Shown: positions 52,237 through 63,266, numbered from the stretch's first letter. The stretch is DNA of 64,000 bases from Oscillospiraceae bacterium (GCA_017545165.1 JAFWQQ010000001.1:1-64000); one strand, 5' to 3'. The notes: generated from the letters alone by a model not told the origin. A program made the numbers and translations.

Positions 52237-54435
52237 TCAGAGTTCCTTTTTAATCTGGTGAAGCGCATCGTTGATGCGCAGCATCGTGTCGGGATCATTC
52301 TTCAGCTCCCGGCTGAGGATGCTTTTCATCGAAAGCCCCATCGGGATCACATCCCGGTCCAGCACCTCCACCAGGCTGGGGACAAAACGTACGAGCACGG
52401 AGCGGGCCCCGCTGAGAACATCCTCTGCCGTGTCCATGATGGAGTAATAGCCCTCCTTAACGGTATCGTCATCACTCAAAAACCAGTTGCGCACAGGTCC
52501 GCTCGTTTCCTCCGGCAGACGGTAGCTCTCTTCCGCTGTCTCTACCCGTTCAAAGATCAGAGAATCGGCAAGCTCGCCGCTCATAGCTTTCAGCCGGTTT
52601 TCTCCCTGCTCGAGAGCCACATCCCGGAACAGAACGGTACCGTTTCCGTTGTTGGACAGGGTCCCCTGCTCCGCGCCGTTGACAAAAAGCGTCACCGCTC
52701 TCTGATTGGTGTAGACCTTCACGTCCACCTTCTCCCGGCAGCGCTTCACAAAGCGGCTGGCGCACAGGTGCACGAAGGGCTCGTCGGACCACTTGGCCTT
52801 GTAGTAGAAAAACGCGTCCTTCCGCAAGCTCCGGTCATAGCTGACAAGGCCCTTGCCGTTGATGAACTTCACACCGCCCTCGTTGCGCCGGTCGCTGGAG
52901 AAGTCGAACATGTTCCAGATGAAGCTGCCCCAGAGGTAGTCCTTGCTCTGCAGGATGGGATAGACCGTTTCATGCCAAAGGGCCTGGTATTCCTCGGAGT
53001 AGTCCTTCACCTTCGGGTCCTCGCTGTGCAGGGCCACGTTGCAGTCCACGCCGTACTCGCTGATGCCCAGGGGCATCTCTGGGCGAAGGGCGTGGTAATT
53101 GTCCAGGTACTTGGAATAGTCCGGCATCTCGCCGTAGTACCAGCCGAAATACAGGTTATAGCCCACCATATCGGTGACGGCGTTGAGCTGGCTTGTGGGC
53201 TTTACATTGTAGAGGTTCGCCGCGGTCACCAGCCGGTTCGGGTCCAGCCGCTTCGCAAGCGCGGTCAGCACCCGGCACTCCTCGTGCATAAAGGGCGCGT
53301 CCCGGAACATGCCGATCTCGTTCTGGATGCCCCAGCAGAAGATGGAAGGATGGTGGATGTTCTGCAGGATCAGCTCCATGAGCTGCTGCTCGATGTTGGC
53401 GTAAAGCGCGCCGTTCTCCGTCATTTTCAGCATGGGGACCTCGGCCCAGACAAGCAGGCCGTCCTCATCGCAGCGGTCATAGGCGTGCTGGGGATGCTGG
53501 TAGTGGCTCAGGCGCACGGCGTTGGCGCCGATCTCCCGGATGATGTCAAAATCCTCATCGATCTGCCCCCCGCTCACGGCGGAGAACACGCCGGCGCGGT
53601 CCTGGTGCTTGGCAACGCCATGGAGCTTGAGCAATTCGCCGTTGAGGCGCAGGCCCTCGTCGGGGCTCATGCTGATGCTGCGGAAGCCCAGGCGCAGGAC
53701 GGTTTCATCCACCGCTTCCCCGTCGACCTGCAGCGCCGCCCGGAGCGTGTAGAGCCTCGGGGCCTTTTTGCCGTTCCAGAGCTTCGGCTCCGCGACACGC
53801 AGAGAACAGCTCTCATTTGCGGCGGCGCAGCCTTCGGCGGCAAGCTCGCCCTCCGGTCCGGTCAGCGTATACGCGACGAGCGCGCCGGTCTTGTCGGTGC
53901 AGACATGGGGCTCCAGCTCCAGCAGGCCGCAGCCGGTCTCGTCCACAGTCGCGCGGGCGATCACGCCGTCGGTGCCGTAATAGCAGTAGTCAAAATGGTC
54001 TTCGCCGGTGACCAGAAGATTCACATTCCGGTACAGGCCGCCGAAGATCGTGAAATCTCCGAAATTGGGGGAAGAATCCGGGGAGACCCCGTTGTCCAGC
54101 AGCACCTCGATCCGCAGCAGGCCGCTCTCCCGCGCCTCATCGGGCACCGGGAAGCGGAAGCGGGCATAGGCTCCCTTGTGCTCTCCGATCTCCCTGCCGT
54201 TGACAAATACGCGGCAGCGCTGATCGGCGCCTTCAAATTCCAGAAAAGCATTTTTCCATCCATCCTCGACCTCTATCTTCCTGCGATAGAGCACAAGACC
54301 GTGGTAGGGATCATTCTCCCGATACCAGGTGTGAGGAAGAGATACCGGCTCCCAGTCCAGATCCTCTCTTTCGGCGGGGATGCCCTTAGGCAGCTTGACA
54401 AATTGCCAGCCTGCATTCATCGAAATACGATTCAT
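52237..54435 (-). CDS. Glycoside hydrolase family 2, probable beta-glucuronidase (paralogue)
   Basis: This 732-aa paralogue of the 40246 enzyme has the same domain order. Acid/base E373 is in GIQNEI, nucleophile E460 in GISEYGVDC and an N-x-K motif (N526, K528, in FINGKGLVSYDR) is present. No signal peptide is present. It leads the minus-strand operon and starts at the ATG at 54435, 8 bases after AAGGAA. Two GH2 paralogues in one locus suggest a substrate with more than one glucuronide linkage, or two aglycones (inference). Confidence 0.88.
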   Translation of the reverse strand: MNRISMNAGWQFVKLPKGIPAEREDLDWEPVSLPHTWYRENDPYHGLVLYRRKIEVEDGWKNAFLEFEGADQRCRVFVNGREIGEHKGAYARFRFPVPDEARESGLLRIEVLLDNGVSPDSSPNFGDFTIFGGLYRNVNLLVTGEDHFDYCYYGTDGVIARATVDETGCGLLELEPHVCTDKTGALVAYTLTGPEGELAAEGCAAANESCSLRVAEPKLWNGKKAPRLYTLRAALQVDGEAVDETVLRLGFRSISMSPDEGLRLNGELLKLHGVAKHQDRAGVFSAVSGGQIDEDFDIIREIGANAVRLSHYQHPQHAYDRCDEDGLLVWAEVPMLKMTENGALYANIEQQLMELILQNIHHPSIFCWGIQNEIGMFRDAPFMHEECRVLTALAKRLDPNRLVTAANLYNVKPTSQLNAVTDMVGYNLYFGWYYGEMPDYSKYLDNYHALRPEMPLGISEYGVDCNVALHSEDPKVKDYSEEYQALWHETVYPILQSKDYLWGSFIWNMFDFSSDRRNEGGVKFINGKGLVSYDRSLRKDAFFYYKAKWSDEPFVHLCASRFVKRCREKVDVKVYTNQRAVTLFVNGAEQGTLSNNGNGTVLFRDVALEQGENRLKAMSGELADSLIFERVETAEESYRLPEETSGPVRNWFLSDDDTVKEGYYSIMDTAEDVLSGARSVLVRFVPSLVEVLDRDVIPMGLSMKSILSRELKNDPDTMLRINDALHQIKKEL

Positions 54436-54478
54436 TGATAGTATTCCTTTCCAGATAGATTTCCCTTTGTTCATTGGC

Positions 54479-54507
54479 ATCATAGCGGAAATAGAAATGA
54501 AGAACAA
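54479..54507 (-). promoter_or_regulatory. Promoter of the GH2-HAD-GH3-esterase operon
   Basis: Minus strand TTGTTC (54502-54507), 17 bases, TATGAT (54479-54484), 44 bases upstream of the GH2 start. Confidence 0.6.
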
Positions 54508-54577
54508 GGCCTCCTGATAAAGTGGTAGCAAATCGATAAAAATGAATAGACGCCAACGGCAATTTCTATGATATAGT

Positions 54578-54874
54578 TTTATTAGAAAGTACTAAGCATA
54601 AGAGGCCCGGAGAATAGCCAAACCGGTCGAAATGTTTGAAGCTTGCAAGGACGTCACGAAAGATCATCCACGCAGCTTCGATCAGAATAAGCATGTTAAT
54701 TCCACGGCCCCTGCCACTCCACAAACATGGTAGGCCAGCCGTGAAAAAAGGAGGAAAAGTTCAAGCCCGGACTCGGGCTGCGGCAGTGTGGAGACCTGTC
54801 GCAACGCGGACAGTCCAACGCGGCTGGCCGTGAGCACACAGCAAGCGGAGGCTCTGTGTGCGGAGTCGAGAAAC
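54578..54874 (+). promoter_or_regulatory. Long structured leader upstream of msmK and the uronate genes
   Basis: A TATAGT box at 54572-54577 without a good -35 suggests transcription starting near 54585, about 290 bases before msmK. The leader holds small perfect stems: AGCCCG/CGGGCT (54764-54769 with 54774-54779), CTGTC/GACAG (54796-54800 with 54809-54813) and GCACACAG/CTGTGTGC (54834-54841 with 54854-54861). The last stem abuts the ribosome site. A strong AGGAGG at 54749-54754 has no start codon at a usable distance. No known riboswitch was recognised. Confidence 0.35.
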
Positions 54875-56059
54875 ATGGCAGAAGTCAAGCTGGTAAACAT
54901 CAAGAAGGTCTACCCCTACATCAGCGGCGAAGAGAAGAAAAAGAACAAGAAAAAGAGCGCTGACGAACCCGAGAAGAAGAAAGTGAACCTGCAGATCACC
55001 GATGAGGGCGTCGTTGCCGTTCAGCAGTTCAGCCTGGACATCAAGGACAAGGAATTCATCGTGCTGGTCGGACCCTCCGGCTGCGGCAAATCCACCACCC
55101 TGCGCATGGTCGCCGGTCTCGAAGAGATCAGCGGCGGCGAGCTGATCATTGACGGCAAGGTCATGAACGACGTGGCCCCCAAGGATCGTGACATCGCCAT
55201 GGTTTTCCAGAACTACGCGCTGTACCCCCACATGACCGTGTATGACAACATGGCCTTCTCCCTGAAGCTGCGCCACACGCCCAAGGACGAGATCGACAGG
55301 AAGGTGCGCGAGGCGGCGGAGATCCTGGACATTACCCAGTACCTGGAGCGCAAGCCCAAGGCCCTCTCCGGCGGCCAGCGCCAGCGCGTCGCCATCGGCC
55401 GCGCCATCGTGCGTGCCCCCAAAGTCATGCTGATGGACGAGCCGCTCTCCAATCTGGACGCCAAGCTCCGCAACGAAATGCGCGCTGAGATCATCAAGCT
55501 CCGTCAACGCATCGACACCACCTTTATCTACGTTACACACGACCAGACCGAGGCCATGACGCTGGGCGACCGTATCGTCATCATGCGCGACGGTTACATC
55601 CAGCAGATCGGCACGCCCCAGGAGGTTTTCAACCACCCCTCCAACCTCTTCGTCGCAGGCTTCATCGGCATGCCCGTCATGAACTTCTTTGATGCGGAGT
55701 TGAAGCGCGAGGGCGACAAGTTCTTCGTGGAGCTCGGCGGCGTCAAGGTGGAGCTGGCACCCGAGAAGGAAGAGCGCCTGCTTAAAAATAATGTACAGTC
55801 TCAGCCGATCACGCTGGGCGTTCGCCCGGAGCACACCGACGTGGCCGAGCAGGGCGTTGCCTCCACGGTAGAAGTAGCTGAAATGATGGGTTCCTCCGTG
55901 CACCTGCACCTGAATGCCAACGGCAAGGACGTCATCGTGATCGTCCCAACGATCGACATGAAGGGCAGCTACAAGCAGGGCGACACCGTCCACTTCAGCT
56001 TCAAGGGCAACGTAGCCCACGTCTTCTCCAAAGAGACCGACAAGAACCTCGAATACTGA
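54875..56059 (+). CDS. msmK: Sugar ABC transporter ATPase, MsmK/UgpC family
   Basis: This 394-aa ATPase has Walker A GPSGCGKST, the Q-loop VFQNYALYPHMTVYDN, signature LSGGQRQRVAIGRA, Walker B VMLMDEPLSNLD and the switch His in YVTHDQTEAMTL. A MalK-type C-terminal regulatory domain follows (LGVRPEHTDV). A lysine-rich insertion of about 20 residues (EKKKNKKKSADEPEKKK) interrupts the N-terminus at about 20-36. Since the permease cluster at 36491 has no ATPase, this protein is the likely shared energiser. It opens the uronate operon. The ATG at 54875 follows GGAG by 9 bases. Confidence 0.94.
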   Translation: MAEVKLVNIKKVYPYISGEEKKKNKKKSADEPEKKKVNLQITDEGVVAVQQFSLDIKDKEFIVLVGPSGCGKSTTLRMVAGLEEISGGELIIDGKVMNDVAPKDRDIAMVFQNYALYPHMTVYDNMAFSLKLRHTPKDEIDRKVREAAEILDITQYLERKPKALSGGQRQRVAIGRAIVRAPKVMLMDEPLSNLDAKLRNEMRAEIIKLRQRIDTTFIYVTHDQTEAMTLGDRIVIMRDGYIQQIGTPQEVFNHPSNLFVAGFIGMPVMNFFDAELKREGDKFFVELGGVKVELAPEKEERLLKNNVQSQPITLGVRPEHTDVAEQGVASTVEVAEMMGSSVHLHLNANGKDVIVIVPTIDMKGSYKQGDTVHFSFKGNVAHVFSKETDKNLEY

Positions 56060-56087
56060 TCATAGAGTGTAACAGGAGGAACAAGCC

Positions 56088-57179
56088 ATGCCTATGCAAA
56101 TGGGCTTTCGCTGGTACGGCGAAGGGAACGACAAGATTTCTCTCAGCGACATCAAACAAATCCCCGGCGTGAGCACGATCGTCTGGGCGCTACACGACAA
56201 GATGCCGGGCGAGGTCTGGCAGCAAGAGGAGATCGAAAAGGCGGTCGGACAGATCAGGGCCGCAGGCTTCAACGCCGACGTGGTAGAGTCTGTCAATGTC
56301 CACGATGATATCAAAATCGGCCTGCCAACGCGCGATAAGTACATCGACAACTACATCCAGACAATCCGTAACCTCGCCCCCTTCGGCGTGAAGGTCATCT
56401 GCTACAACTTTATGCCCATCTTCGACTGGACACGCTCGGATCTCTTCCACCCGGTGGGCGACGGCTCGACGGCGCTGTACTATCAAAAGAGCATGATCCA
56501 GGACGACCCCAAGGAGATGGCCGATTACGTCATGTCCTTTACGGAGAAATATCATATGACCTTCCCCGGCTGGGAGCCGGAGCGCATGGCCAAGCTGGAC
56601 GAGCTGTTTGAAAAATACAGGGATGTGACCAAGGAGAAGCTCTGGGAGAACTTCCAATATTTCCTTGAGCGGCTCATGCCCGTCTGTCGCGAGTGCGACA
56701 TCAAGATGGCCGTCCACATGGACGATCCTCCTTGGGACATCTTCGGCCTGCCGCGGCTGCTGGTCAACGAGGAGAATATCAGCCGCTTTCTCAACATGGT
56801 GGACGACCCCTATAACTGCCTCACGCTCTGCTCCGGCAGTCTGAACGCGGATCCGGCCAACAACGTGGCCGAGATCGTGCGCCGGCATGTTGACCGCATC
56901 GCTTTCGCCCACATCCGCAATGTCAAGCACTTCCCGAACGGCGACTTCTCCGAGGCCAGCCATCGGGACTGCGACGGCGATACCGGTATTCTGGAGATTC
57001 TGAGGGCCTACCACGACTGCGGCTTTGAGGGCTATATCCGCCCCGATCACGGCCGTCACCTTTGGGACGAAAAGCCCGGCAACGTGCGCCCCGGCTACGG
57101 CCTGTATGACCGCGCCCTCGGCATCATGTATATGCTGGGCGCTTGGGATCTGATGGACAAGGAGGCTGCCGAGAAATGA
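56088..57179 (+). CDS. uxuA: Mannonate dehydratase
   Basis: This 363-aa enzyme converts D-mannonate to 2-keto-3-deoxygluconate, the fourth step of glucuronate breakdown. Family signatures include the start MGFRWYGEGNDKISLSDIKQ, NVHDDIKIG, GVKVICYNFMPIFDWTR, and LCSGSLNADPANNVAEIVRR. The length is normal. It overlaps uxuB by 4 bp (ATGA). Confidence 0.96.
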   Translation: MPMQMGFRWYGEGNDKISLSDIKQIPGVSTIVWALHDKMPGEVWQQEEIEKAVGQIRAAGFNADVVESVNVHDDIKIGLPTRDKYIDNYIQTIRNLAPFGVKVICYNFMPIFDWTRSDLFHPVGDGSTALYYQKSMIQDDPKEMADYVMSFTEKYHMTFPGWEPERMAKLDELFEKYRDVTKEKLWENFQYFLERLMPVCRECDIKMAVHMDDPPWDIFGLPRLLVNEENISRFLNMVDDPYNCLTLCSGSLNADPANNVAEIVRRHVDRIAFAHIRNVKHFPNGDFSEASHRDCDGDTGILEILRAYHDCGFEGYIRPDHGRHLWDEKPGNVRPGYGLYDRALGIMYMLGAWDLMDKEAAEK

Positions 57180-58732
57180 AACTGAACAACGAGACTTTGA
57201 AAAACAGGGCTGAATGGGAGGCCAAGGGCTACCGTCTGCCCGAATACGACCGGGATGCCATGATCACACGAACCAGAGAAAACCCCACCTGGCTGCACTT
57301 CGGTGCGGGCAACATCTTCAAAGCGCTGCACGGCATGGCCGCCCAGCGGCTTTTGAATGAGGGCGTGCTGGACAGAGGCATCCTTGCCGTCGAGCGGATG
57401 GACCGCGGCGGAGAAAAGTATGACGACCTGTCTGTGGTCGTGACCTTGAAGGCAAACGGTACCGTAGAAAAGAACATCTTCGGTGCGGTGGCCGAGACCT
57501 GCTATCTCTACGGTGGGGAGGAGCGGCTGGAGGAGATCTTCCGCAATCCCTCCCTTCAACTGGCTACCTTCACGATCACCGAGAAGGGCTACAGTCTGGA
57601 CAGCGACGACGTGAAGACCGATTTTGCTGCTTCCCCGGCGGAGGCAAAAAGCTATATGGGCAAGGTCGCGGCACTGCTGCTGGCGCGTTATAAGGCTGGA
57701 GCGTACCCCATCGCCATGGTGAGCACCGACAACTGCTCCCACAACGGCGACAAGCTCAAGGCTGCCATGCGCGCCTTCGCCGAGGCTTGGGACGACGAGG
57801 GCTTCAAAGCCTATATCGAGGACGGCCGGACAGTCTCCTTCCCATGGACGATGATCGACAAGATCACTCCCAGCCCCGATCTCACCGTCGGAGCCATGCT
57901 GGAAAAGGACGGGCTGGAGGGCTTCGCCCCCGTGCGCAACGCCCGCGGCACCGTGAAGGCGCCCTATGTCAACGCGGAGGAGAGTGAGTATCTGGTGCTG
58001 GAGGACGACTTTCCCAACGGTCGCCCGGCGTTGGAGAAGGCCGGCTTCTTCTTCACCGACCGCGAGACGGTGGACAAGGTGGAGCGCATGAAGGTCTGCA
58101 CCTGCCTCAACCCCCTGCACACCAGTCTTGCAATCTTCGGCTGTCTGCTCGGGTACGATAAAATTTGGCGGGAAATGCAGGACGAGGATCTGAAAAAGCT
58201 GGTCTATGCCATTGGCTACAAAGAGGGGTTGCCTGTGGTCACCGATCCCGGCATCATTAAGCCCCGGGACTTTATCGAAACTGTACTGACTGTGCGCTTT
58301 CCCAACCTCTTTATGCCCGATACTCCGCAGCGCATCACCACCGACACCTCGCAGAAGCTGCCGATCCGCTTCGGCGAGACGATTAAGGCTTATTTGGCCT
58401 CCGATGCGCTGAACATTCACGACTTGAAGCTGATTCCGCTGGTCTTTGCCGGATGGCTCCGCTATCTGATGGCGGTGGATGACAACGGAAACGCTTTTGA
58501 ACCCTCTCCCGATCCAATGCTGGAAACAGCGCAGAGCTATGTGTCAGATTGCAGGCTGGGCCAGAAGCCCGACTGCGGCCGGCTGAAGGGGCTGCTTTCC
58601 AATGCCTCGGTCTTCGGCGTGGATCTCTACAAGGTGGGGCTTGCCGAGCGGGTAGGCGATTATTTTGAAGAGCTCTGCGCCAGCCCCGGAGCGGTTCGCA
58701 CAACACTACATAAATACGTGACGGAGGAATAA
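57176..58732 (+). CDS. uxuB: Fructuronate reductase / mannonate oxidoreductase (mannitol dehydrogenase family)
   Basis: This 518-aa NAD-dependent enzyme reduces D-fructuronate to D-mannonate. The nucleotide-binding part begins WLHFGAGNIFKALHG. The catalytic domain has the long-chain mannitol-dehydrogenase pattern, including CTCLNPLHTSLAIFGCLLGY and VVTDPGIIKPRDFI. I use the ATG at 57176, overlapping the uxuA stop, with AGGAGG about 10 bases upstream. Its place between uxuA and KDPG aldolase supports the assignment over other mannitol dehydrogenases. Confidence 0.92.
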   Translation: MKLNNETLKNRAEWEAKGYRLPEYDRDAMITRTRENPTWLHFGAGNIFKALHGMAAQRLLNEGVLDRGILAVERMDRGGEKYDDLSVVVTLKANGTVEKNIFGAVAETCYLYGGEERLEEIFRNPSLQLATFTITEKGYSLDSDDVKTDFAASPAEAKSYMGKVAALLLARYKAGAYPIAMVSTDNCSHNGDKLKAAMRAFAEAWDDEGFKAYIEDGRTVSFPWTMIDKITPSPDLTVGAMLEKDGLEGFAPVRNARGTVKAPYVNAEESEYLVLEDDFPNGRPALEKAGFFFTDRETVDKVERMKVCTCLNPLHTSLAIFGCLLGYDKIWREMQDEDLKKLVYAIGYKEGLPVVTDPGIIKPRDFIETVLTVRFPNLFMPDTPQRITTDTSQKLPIRFGETIKAYLASDALNIHDLKLIPLVFAGWLRYLMAVDDNGNAFEPSPDPMLETAQSYVSDCRLGQKPDCGRLKGLLSNASVFGVDLYKVGLAERVGDYFEELCASPGAVRTTLHKYVTEE

Positions 58733-58736
58733 GGTC

Positions 58737-59378
58737 ATGGCAGAACTGAACGAACGAATCTCCAAGATCGGCGTGGTGCCGGTCATCAAGCTCAATCACC
58801 CGGAGCGCGACGCCGCCGCGCTGGGCAAAGCTCTTTGCGCGGGCGGCGTGCCGGTGGCCGAGATCACCTTCCGCGCCGCCGGAGCCGACAAGGCCATCCG
58901 GCTCATGAAGGAGGCCTGCCCCGAGATGCTCGTCGGCGCGGGCACCGTCACCACCACCGCACAGATCGACGCCGTTATCGAGGCGGGCGGCGACTTCATC
59001 GTTTCCCCCGGCCTGGACCCCGAGCTTGTGGTCTACGCGCAGGAGAAGAACATCCCCATCTATCCCGGCTGCACCACCGCCTCTGAGTATCACCAGGCGC
59101 TGAAGTTCGGTCTGGAGCTCATCAAGTTCTTCCCGGCCGAGCAGTCCGGCGGCCTGGCCAAAATCAAGGCCCTCTCCGCCCCCTTCCCCATGTTCAAGGT
59201 CATGCCCACCGGCGGCATCAGCCTGAAGAACCTCAAGGACTATCTCAGCGCCCCGGTTATTGCGGCCTGCGGCGGCAGCTACATGGTCACAGCCGACCTC
59301 ATCGACAACAACAAGTGGGACGAGATCACGGAGCTCTGCAAGCAGTCCCGTGAGATCGTGAAAGAAGTCAGAGGCTGA
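58737..59378 (+). CDS. eda: 2-dehydro-3-deoxy-phosphogluconate (KDPG) aldolase
   Basis: This 213-aa class I aldolase splits KDPG into pyruvate and glyceraldehyde-3-phosphate. Key residues are E42 in VAEITFR, the Schiff-base lysine K130 in LIKFFPAEQSGG, and phosphate-binding VMPTGGIS. The length is typical. It starts 4 bp after uxuB behind GGAGG. It may also act on 4-hydroxy-2-oxoglutarate, as family members do. Confidence 0.96.
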   Translation: MAELNERISKIGVVPVIKLNHPERDAAALGKALCAGGVPVAEITFRAAGADKAIRLMKEACPEMLVGAGTVTTTAQIDAVIEAGGDFIVSPGLDPELVVYAQEKNIPIYPGCTTASEYHQALKFGLELIKFFPAEQSGGLAKIKALSAPFPMFKVMPTGGISLKNLKDYLSAPVIAACGGSYMVTADLIDNNKWDEITELCKQSREIVKEVRG

Positions 59379-59417
59379 TTTGCTTCAACGAGTGCGAAAT
59401 AAAGGAGAAATGCTGTT

Positions 59418-60514
<1,097 letters not shown>

Positions 60515-60515
<1 letters not shown>

Positions 60516-61894
60516 TGAAATCTTTTATGGATAAGGATTTCCTGCTGTCCACCGAGACAGCGAAGCACCTGTACCATGATTACGCGGAGAATCAGCCCAT
60601 CATCGACTACCATTGCCATCTTGACCCGCGCGAGATCTACGAGAATCGTCAGTTTGAGAACATGACGCAGGTCTGGCTGGGCGGCGATCATTACAAGTGG
60701 CGGCTGATGCGCTCGGCGGGCGTGGAGGAGCAGTACATCACCGGCGATGCGAGCGATCGGGAGAAATTTCAGAAATGGGCGGAGACCCTGGGCCTCGCCA
60801 TCGGCAATCCGCTGTATCATTGGAGCCACCTGGAGCTGCGCAGCTACTTCGGCTATGACGGTATTCTGAACGGCGACACGGCGGAGGAGGTCTGGCAGCT
60901 TGGCAATGAGAAGCTGAAAACGCTCTCCGCGCGGAGGCTGGTCGAAAGCTCCGGGGTGAAAGCCCTCTGCACTACTGACGACCCGGCGGACAGCCTCGAA
61001 TGGCACAAAAAAATCGCCGAGGACAAATCCTTCGGCGTGCAGGTGCTGCCCAGCTTCCGCCCGGACAAGGCACTGGGCATCGAGAAAGCAGATTATGTAA
61101 ACTATCTTTCCCGTCTCGGCGAGATCAGGAGCTTCGCGCAGCTGGCGGAGGTTCTCAAGGAGCGGCTGACCTTCTTCGTGTCTCTCGGCTGCCGGGTCTC
61201 CGACCACGGGTTGGAGAGCGTTCCCTATGCCCCGGCAACGGCGGCGGAGGTCGAGGCGATCTTCCAAAAGCGGCTTGCGGGCGGCATACCCACGGCGGAG
61301 GAGCAGAAGCAGTTCAAGACCGTGCTGCTGCTGGAATTGGGACGGGAATACCACCGTCTCGGCGTGGTGATGCAGCTGCACTTCGGCGTCATCCGCGATA
61401 ACTCTCACCGCGTGTTCCGCGCCCTCGGCCCGGACGCGGGCATCGACTCCATCGGCGATGCGCCCTCCGTCAAGGAGCTCGCGGCCTTTCTCGGCGCCTT
61501 GGACGATACAAACGAGCTGCCGAAGACCATTCTCTATTCCCTCAACCCCAATGATAACGCCGCGCTTGTGACCGCGATGGGCGCCTTCCAGACCGGGGAG
61601 GCCATCGGGAAGCTGCAGCATGGCAGCGCCTGGTGGTTCAACGACCACAAGGCGGGCATGACAGAGCAGCTCACGACCCTGGCCGCTGACGGGTACCTCG
61701 CGGGCTTCGTGGGCATGCTCACAGACTCCCGCAGCTTTTTGAGCTACGCCCGGCACGAGTATTTCCGCCGCATTCTCTGTGACCTGATTGGCTCCTGGGT
61801 GGAAAACGGGGAGTACCCGAACGATGAAAAGGCGCTGAAAACGATTGTCGAGGGCATCTGCGTCAAAAACGCGGAGCGGTATTTTGAATTATAA
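60515..61894 (+). CDS. uxaC: Glucuronate isomerase
   Basis: This 459-aa enzyme isomerises D-glucuronate to D-fructuronate (or galacturonate to tagaturonate). It has the amidohydrolase-like metal motif IIDYHCHLDPREI, LGGDHYKWRLMRSAGVEE, GNPLYHWSHLEL and the late MQLHFGVIRDNSHR. It overlaps the kdgK stop by 1 bp. With uxuA, uxuB, kdgK and eda the pathway is complete. No tagaturonate/altronate genes (uxaA, uxaB) are present, which points to glucuronate. Confidence 0.96.
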
Positions 61895-61912
61895 AATCAG
61901 GAGGATAGAACA

Positions 61913-63223
61913 ATGGCATTGCATGTCATGGAGGAGGCCAATCGCTGTCTTGGTTGCAAGAATCCGAGATGCCGCGAGGGATGCCCCATCCATACAAATA
62001 TTCCCGAGGTCATCCGCCTGCTGAAGAACGGCAAACTCAACGACGCGGGCTGGATGCTCTTTGAAAACAATCCTCTGACCACTGTCTGCTCCATCGTCTG
62101 CAACCACGAGAAGCAGTGCGAGGGGCACTGCATCCGCGGCATCAAGGATGTGCCGGTGCATTTCTCGGTGATCGAGAACTATATCTCCACGACCTACGCA
62201 AACCAGATGGTCAAGGGCCCCGCGCCCTCCAACGGGCGCAAGGTCGCCATCATCGGCGCGGGTCCCTCAGGTCTTACCATCGCGGTCATTTTGGGTCGCT
62301 ACGGTTATGACGTTACGATCTTCGACAGCAAGGACAGGATTGGCGGCGTCATGCGCTATGGCATCCCAGATTTCCGGCTTCCGGATGCGGTTCTGGACGA
62401 CTTTGCCTATCGCCATCTGGAACTCAAGGGCATCAAGTTCCGCCCAAACACCACCATCGGCGGCGCGATCAGTCTGGATGACCTGTTTCGGGACGGCTAT
62501 CAGAGCGTCTTTGTCGGCGCAGGGCTCTGGCGGCCCAAAACCCTTCATATCAAGGGCGAAACGCTGGGGCATGTTGCCTTTGCCATTAACTATCTCGCAT
62601 CTCCTAAAGCGTTCCGCCTGGGCGAGCGCGTGATCGTGATCGGCTCCGGCAACTCCGCCATGGACTGCGCCCGCACGGCCATCCGCAACGGTGCGCACTA
62701 TGTCACCGTCTTCAACCGCCGGGATCAGATCGCCGCCAGCCAGTACGAGTCGAGCTATGCCAAGCTCGAGGGCGTGGAGTTCGAAATGATGAAAAGCCCG
62801 CTGGAGATCCGGGACGACGGCGTCGTCTTTGCAGACAACGAGTTTGACGAGGACGGCAAGTTGTGTCCGATCCCGGGCACGGAGAAACTCTACCCCTGCA
62901 CGGGCGTCATCGTGGCAGTCAGCCAGGAGCTGGGCAGCAACATCATCAACACGGCGAAGGGGCTCGAAAAAGAGCGCGGCGGCATCATCGCCGTCGACGA
63001 GGACGGGCACACCTCCCGTCCCGGCGTCTTCGCGGCCGGTGATATCGCCCACGGAGCGGGCACCGTGGTTCACGCGGTCGCCACGGGCAAGCGGGTAGCC
63101 GAAGCCATGCACGAATATATGCAATCCCTCCCTTTGCCCGAGCCTTCGCCCTATGCAAACGTGCCGAGGGTGAAGCCGGTTTCCTCCTCGGTGATGGCCG
63201 AGCAGGCCATTGGCCAGATTTAA
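61913..63223 (+). CDS. GltD-like NAD(P)-dependent flavoprotein oxidoreductase
   Basis: This 436-aa protein has an N-terminal iron-sulfur domain (CLGCKNPRCREGCP with Cys 12, 15, 20, 24, then CSIVCNHEKQCEGHCI). An FAD-binding IIGAGPSGLTIA and a second dinucleotide fold (VIVIGSGNSAMDCARTA) follow, with the final VFAAGDIAHGAGTVVHAVATGKRVAEAM. This is the architecture of the small subunit of glutamate synthase and of NfnB/SudA-type electron-transfer flavoproteins. No large glutamate synthase subunit is nearby. Being last in the uronate operon, it may balance NAD(P)H from the pathway (inference). Confidence 0.88.
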   Translation: MALHVMEEANRCLGCKNPRCREGCPIHTNIPEVIRLLKNGKLNDAGWMLFENNPLTTVCSIVCNHEKQCEGHCIRGIKDVPVHFSVIENYISTTYANQMVKGPAPSNGRKVAIIGAGPSGLTIAVILGRYGYDVTIFDSKDRIGGVMRYGIPDFRLPDAVLDDFAYRHLELKGIKFRPNTTIGGAISLDDLFRDGYQSVFVGAGLWRPKTLHIKGETLGHVAFAINYLASPKAFRLGERVIVIGSGNSAMDCARTAIRNGAHYVTVFNRRDQIAASQYESSYAKLEGVEFEMMKSPLEIRDDGVVFADNEFDEDGKLCPIPGTEKLYPCTGVIVAVSQELGSNIINTAKGLEKERGGIIAVDEDGHTSRPGVFAAGDIAHGAGTVVHAVATGKRVAEAMHEYMQSLPLPEPSPYANVPRVKPVSSSVMAEQAIGQI

Positions 63224-63233
63224 TCAGAAAAAT

Positions 63234-63266
63234 GGGCTGATGGAATTGTCCCGTCAGCCCTGCTTC
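63234..63266 (+). terminator. Terminator of the uronate operon
   Basis: GGGCTGA (63234-63240) pairs with TCAGCCC (63254-63260), followed by a weak TGCTTC tail, 11 bp after the stop codon. Confidence 0.5.
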
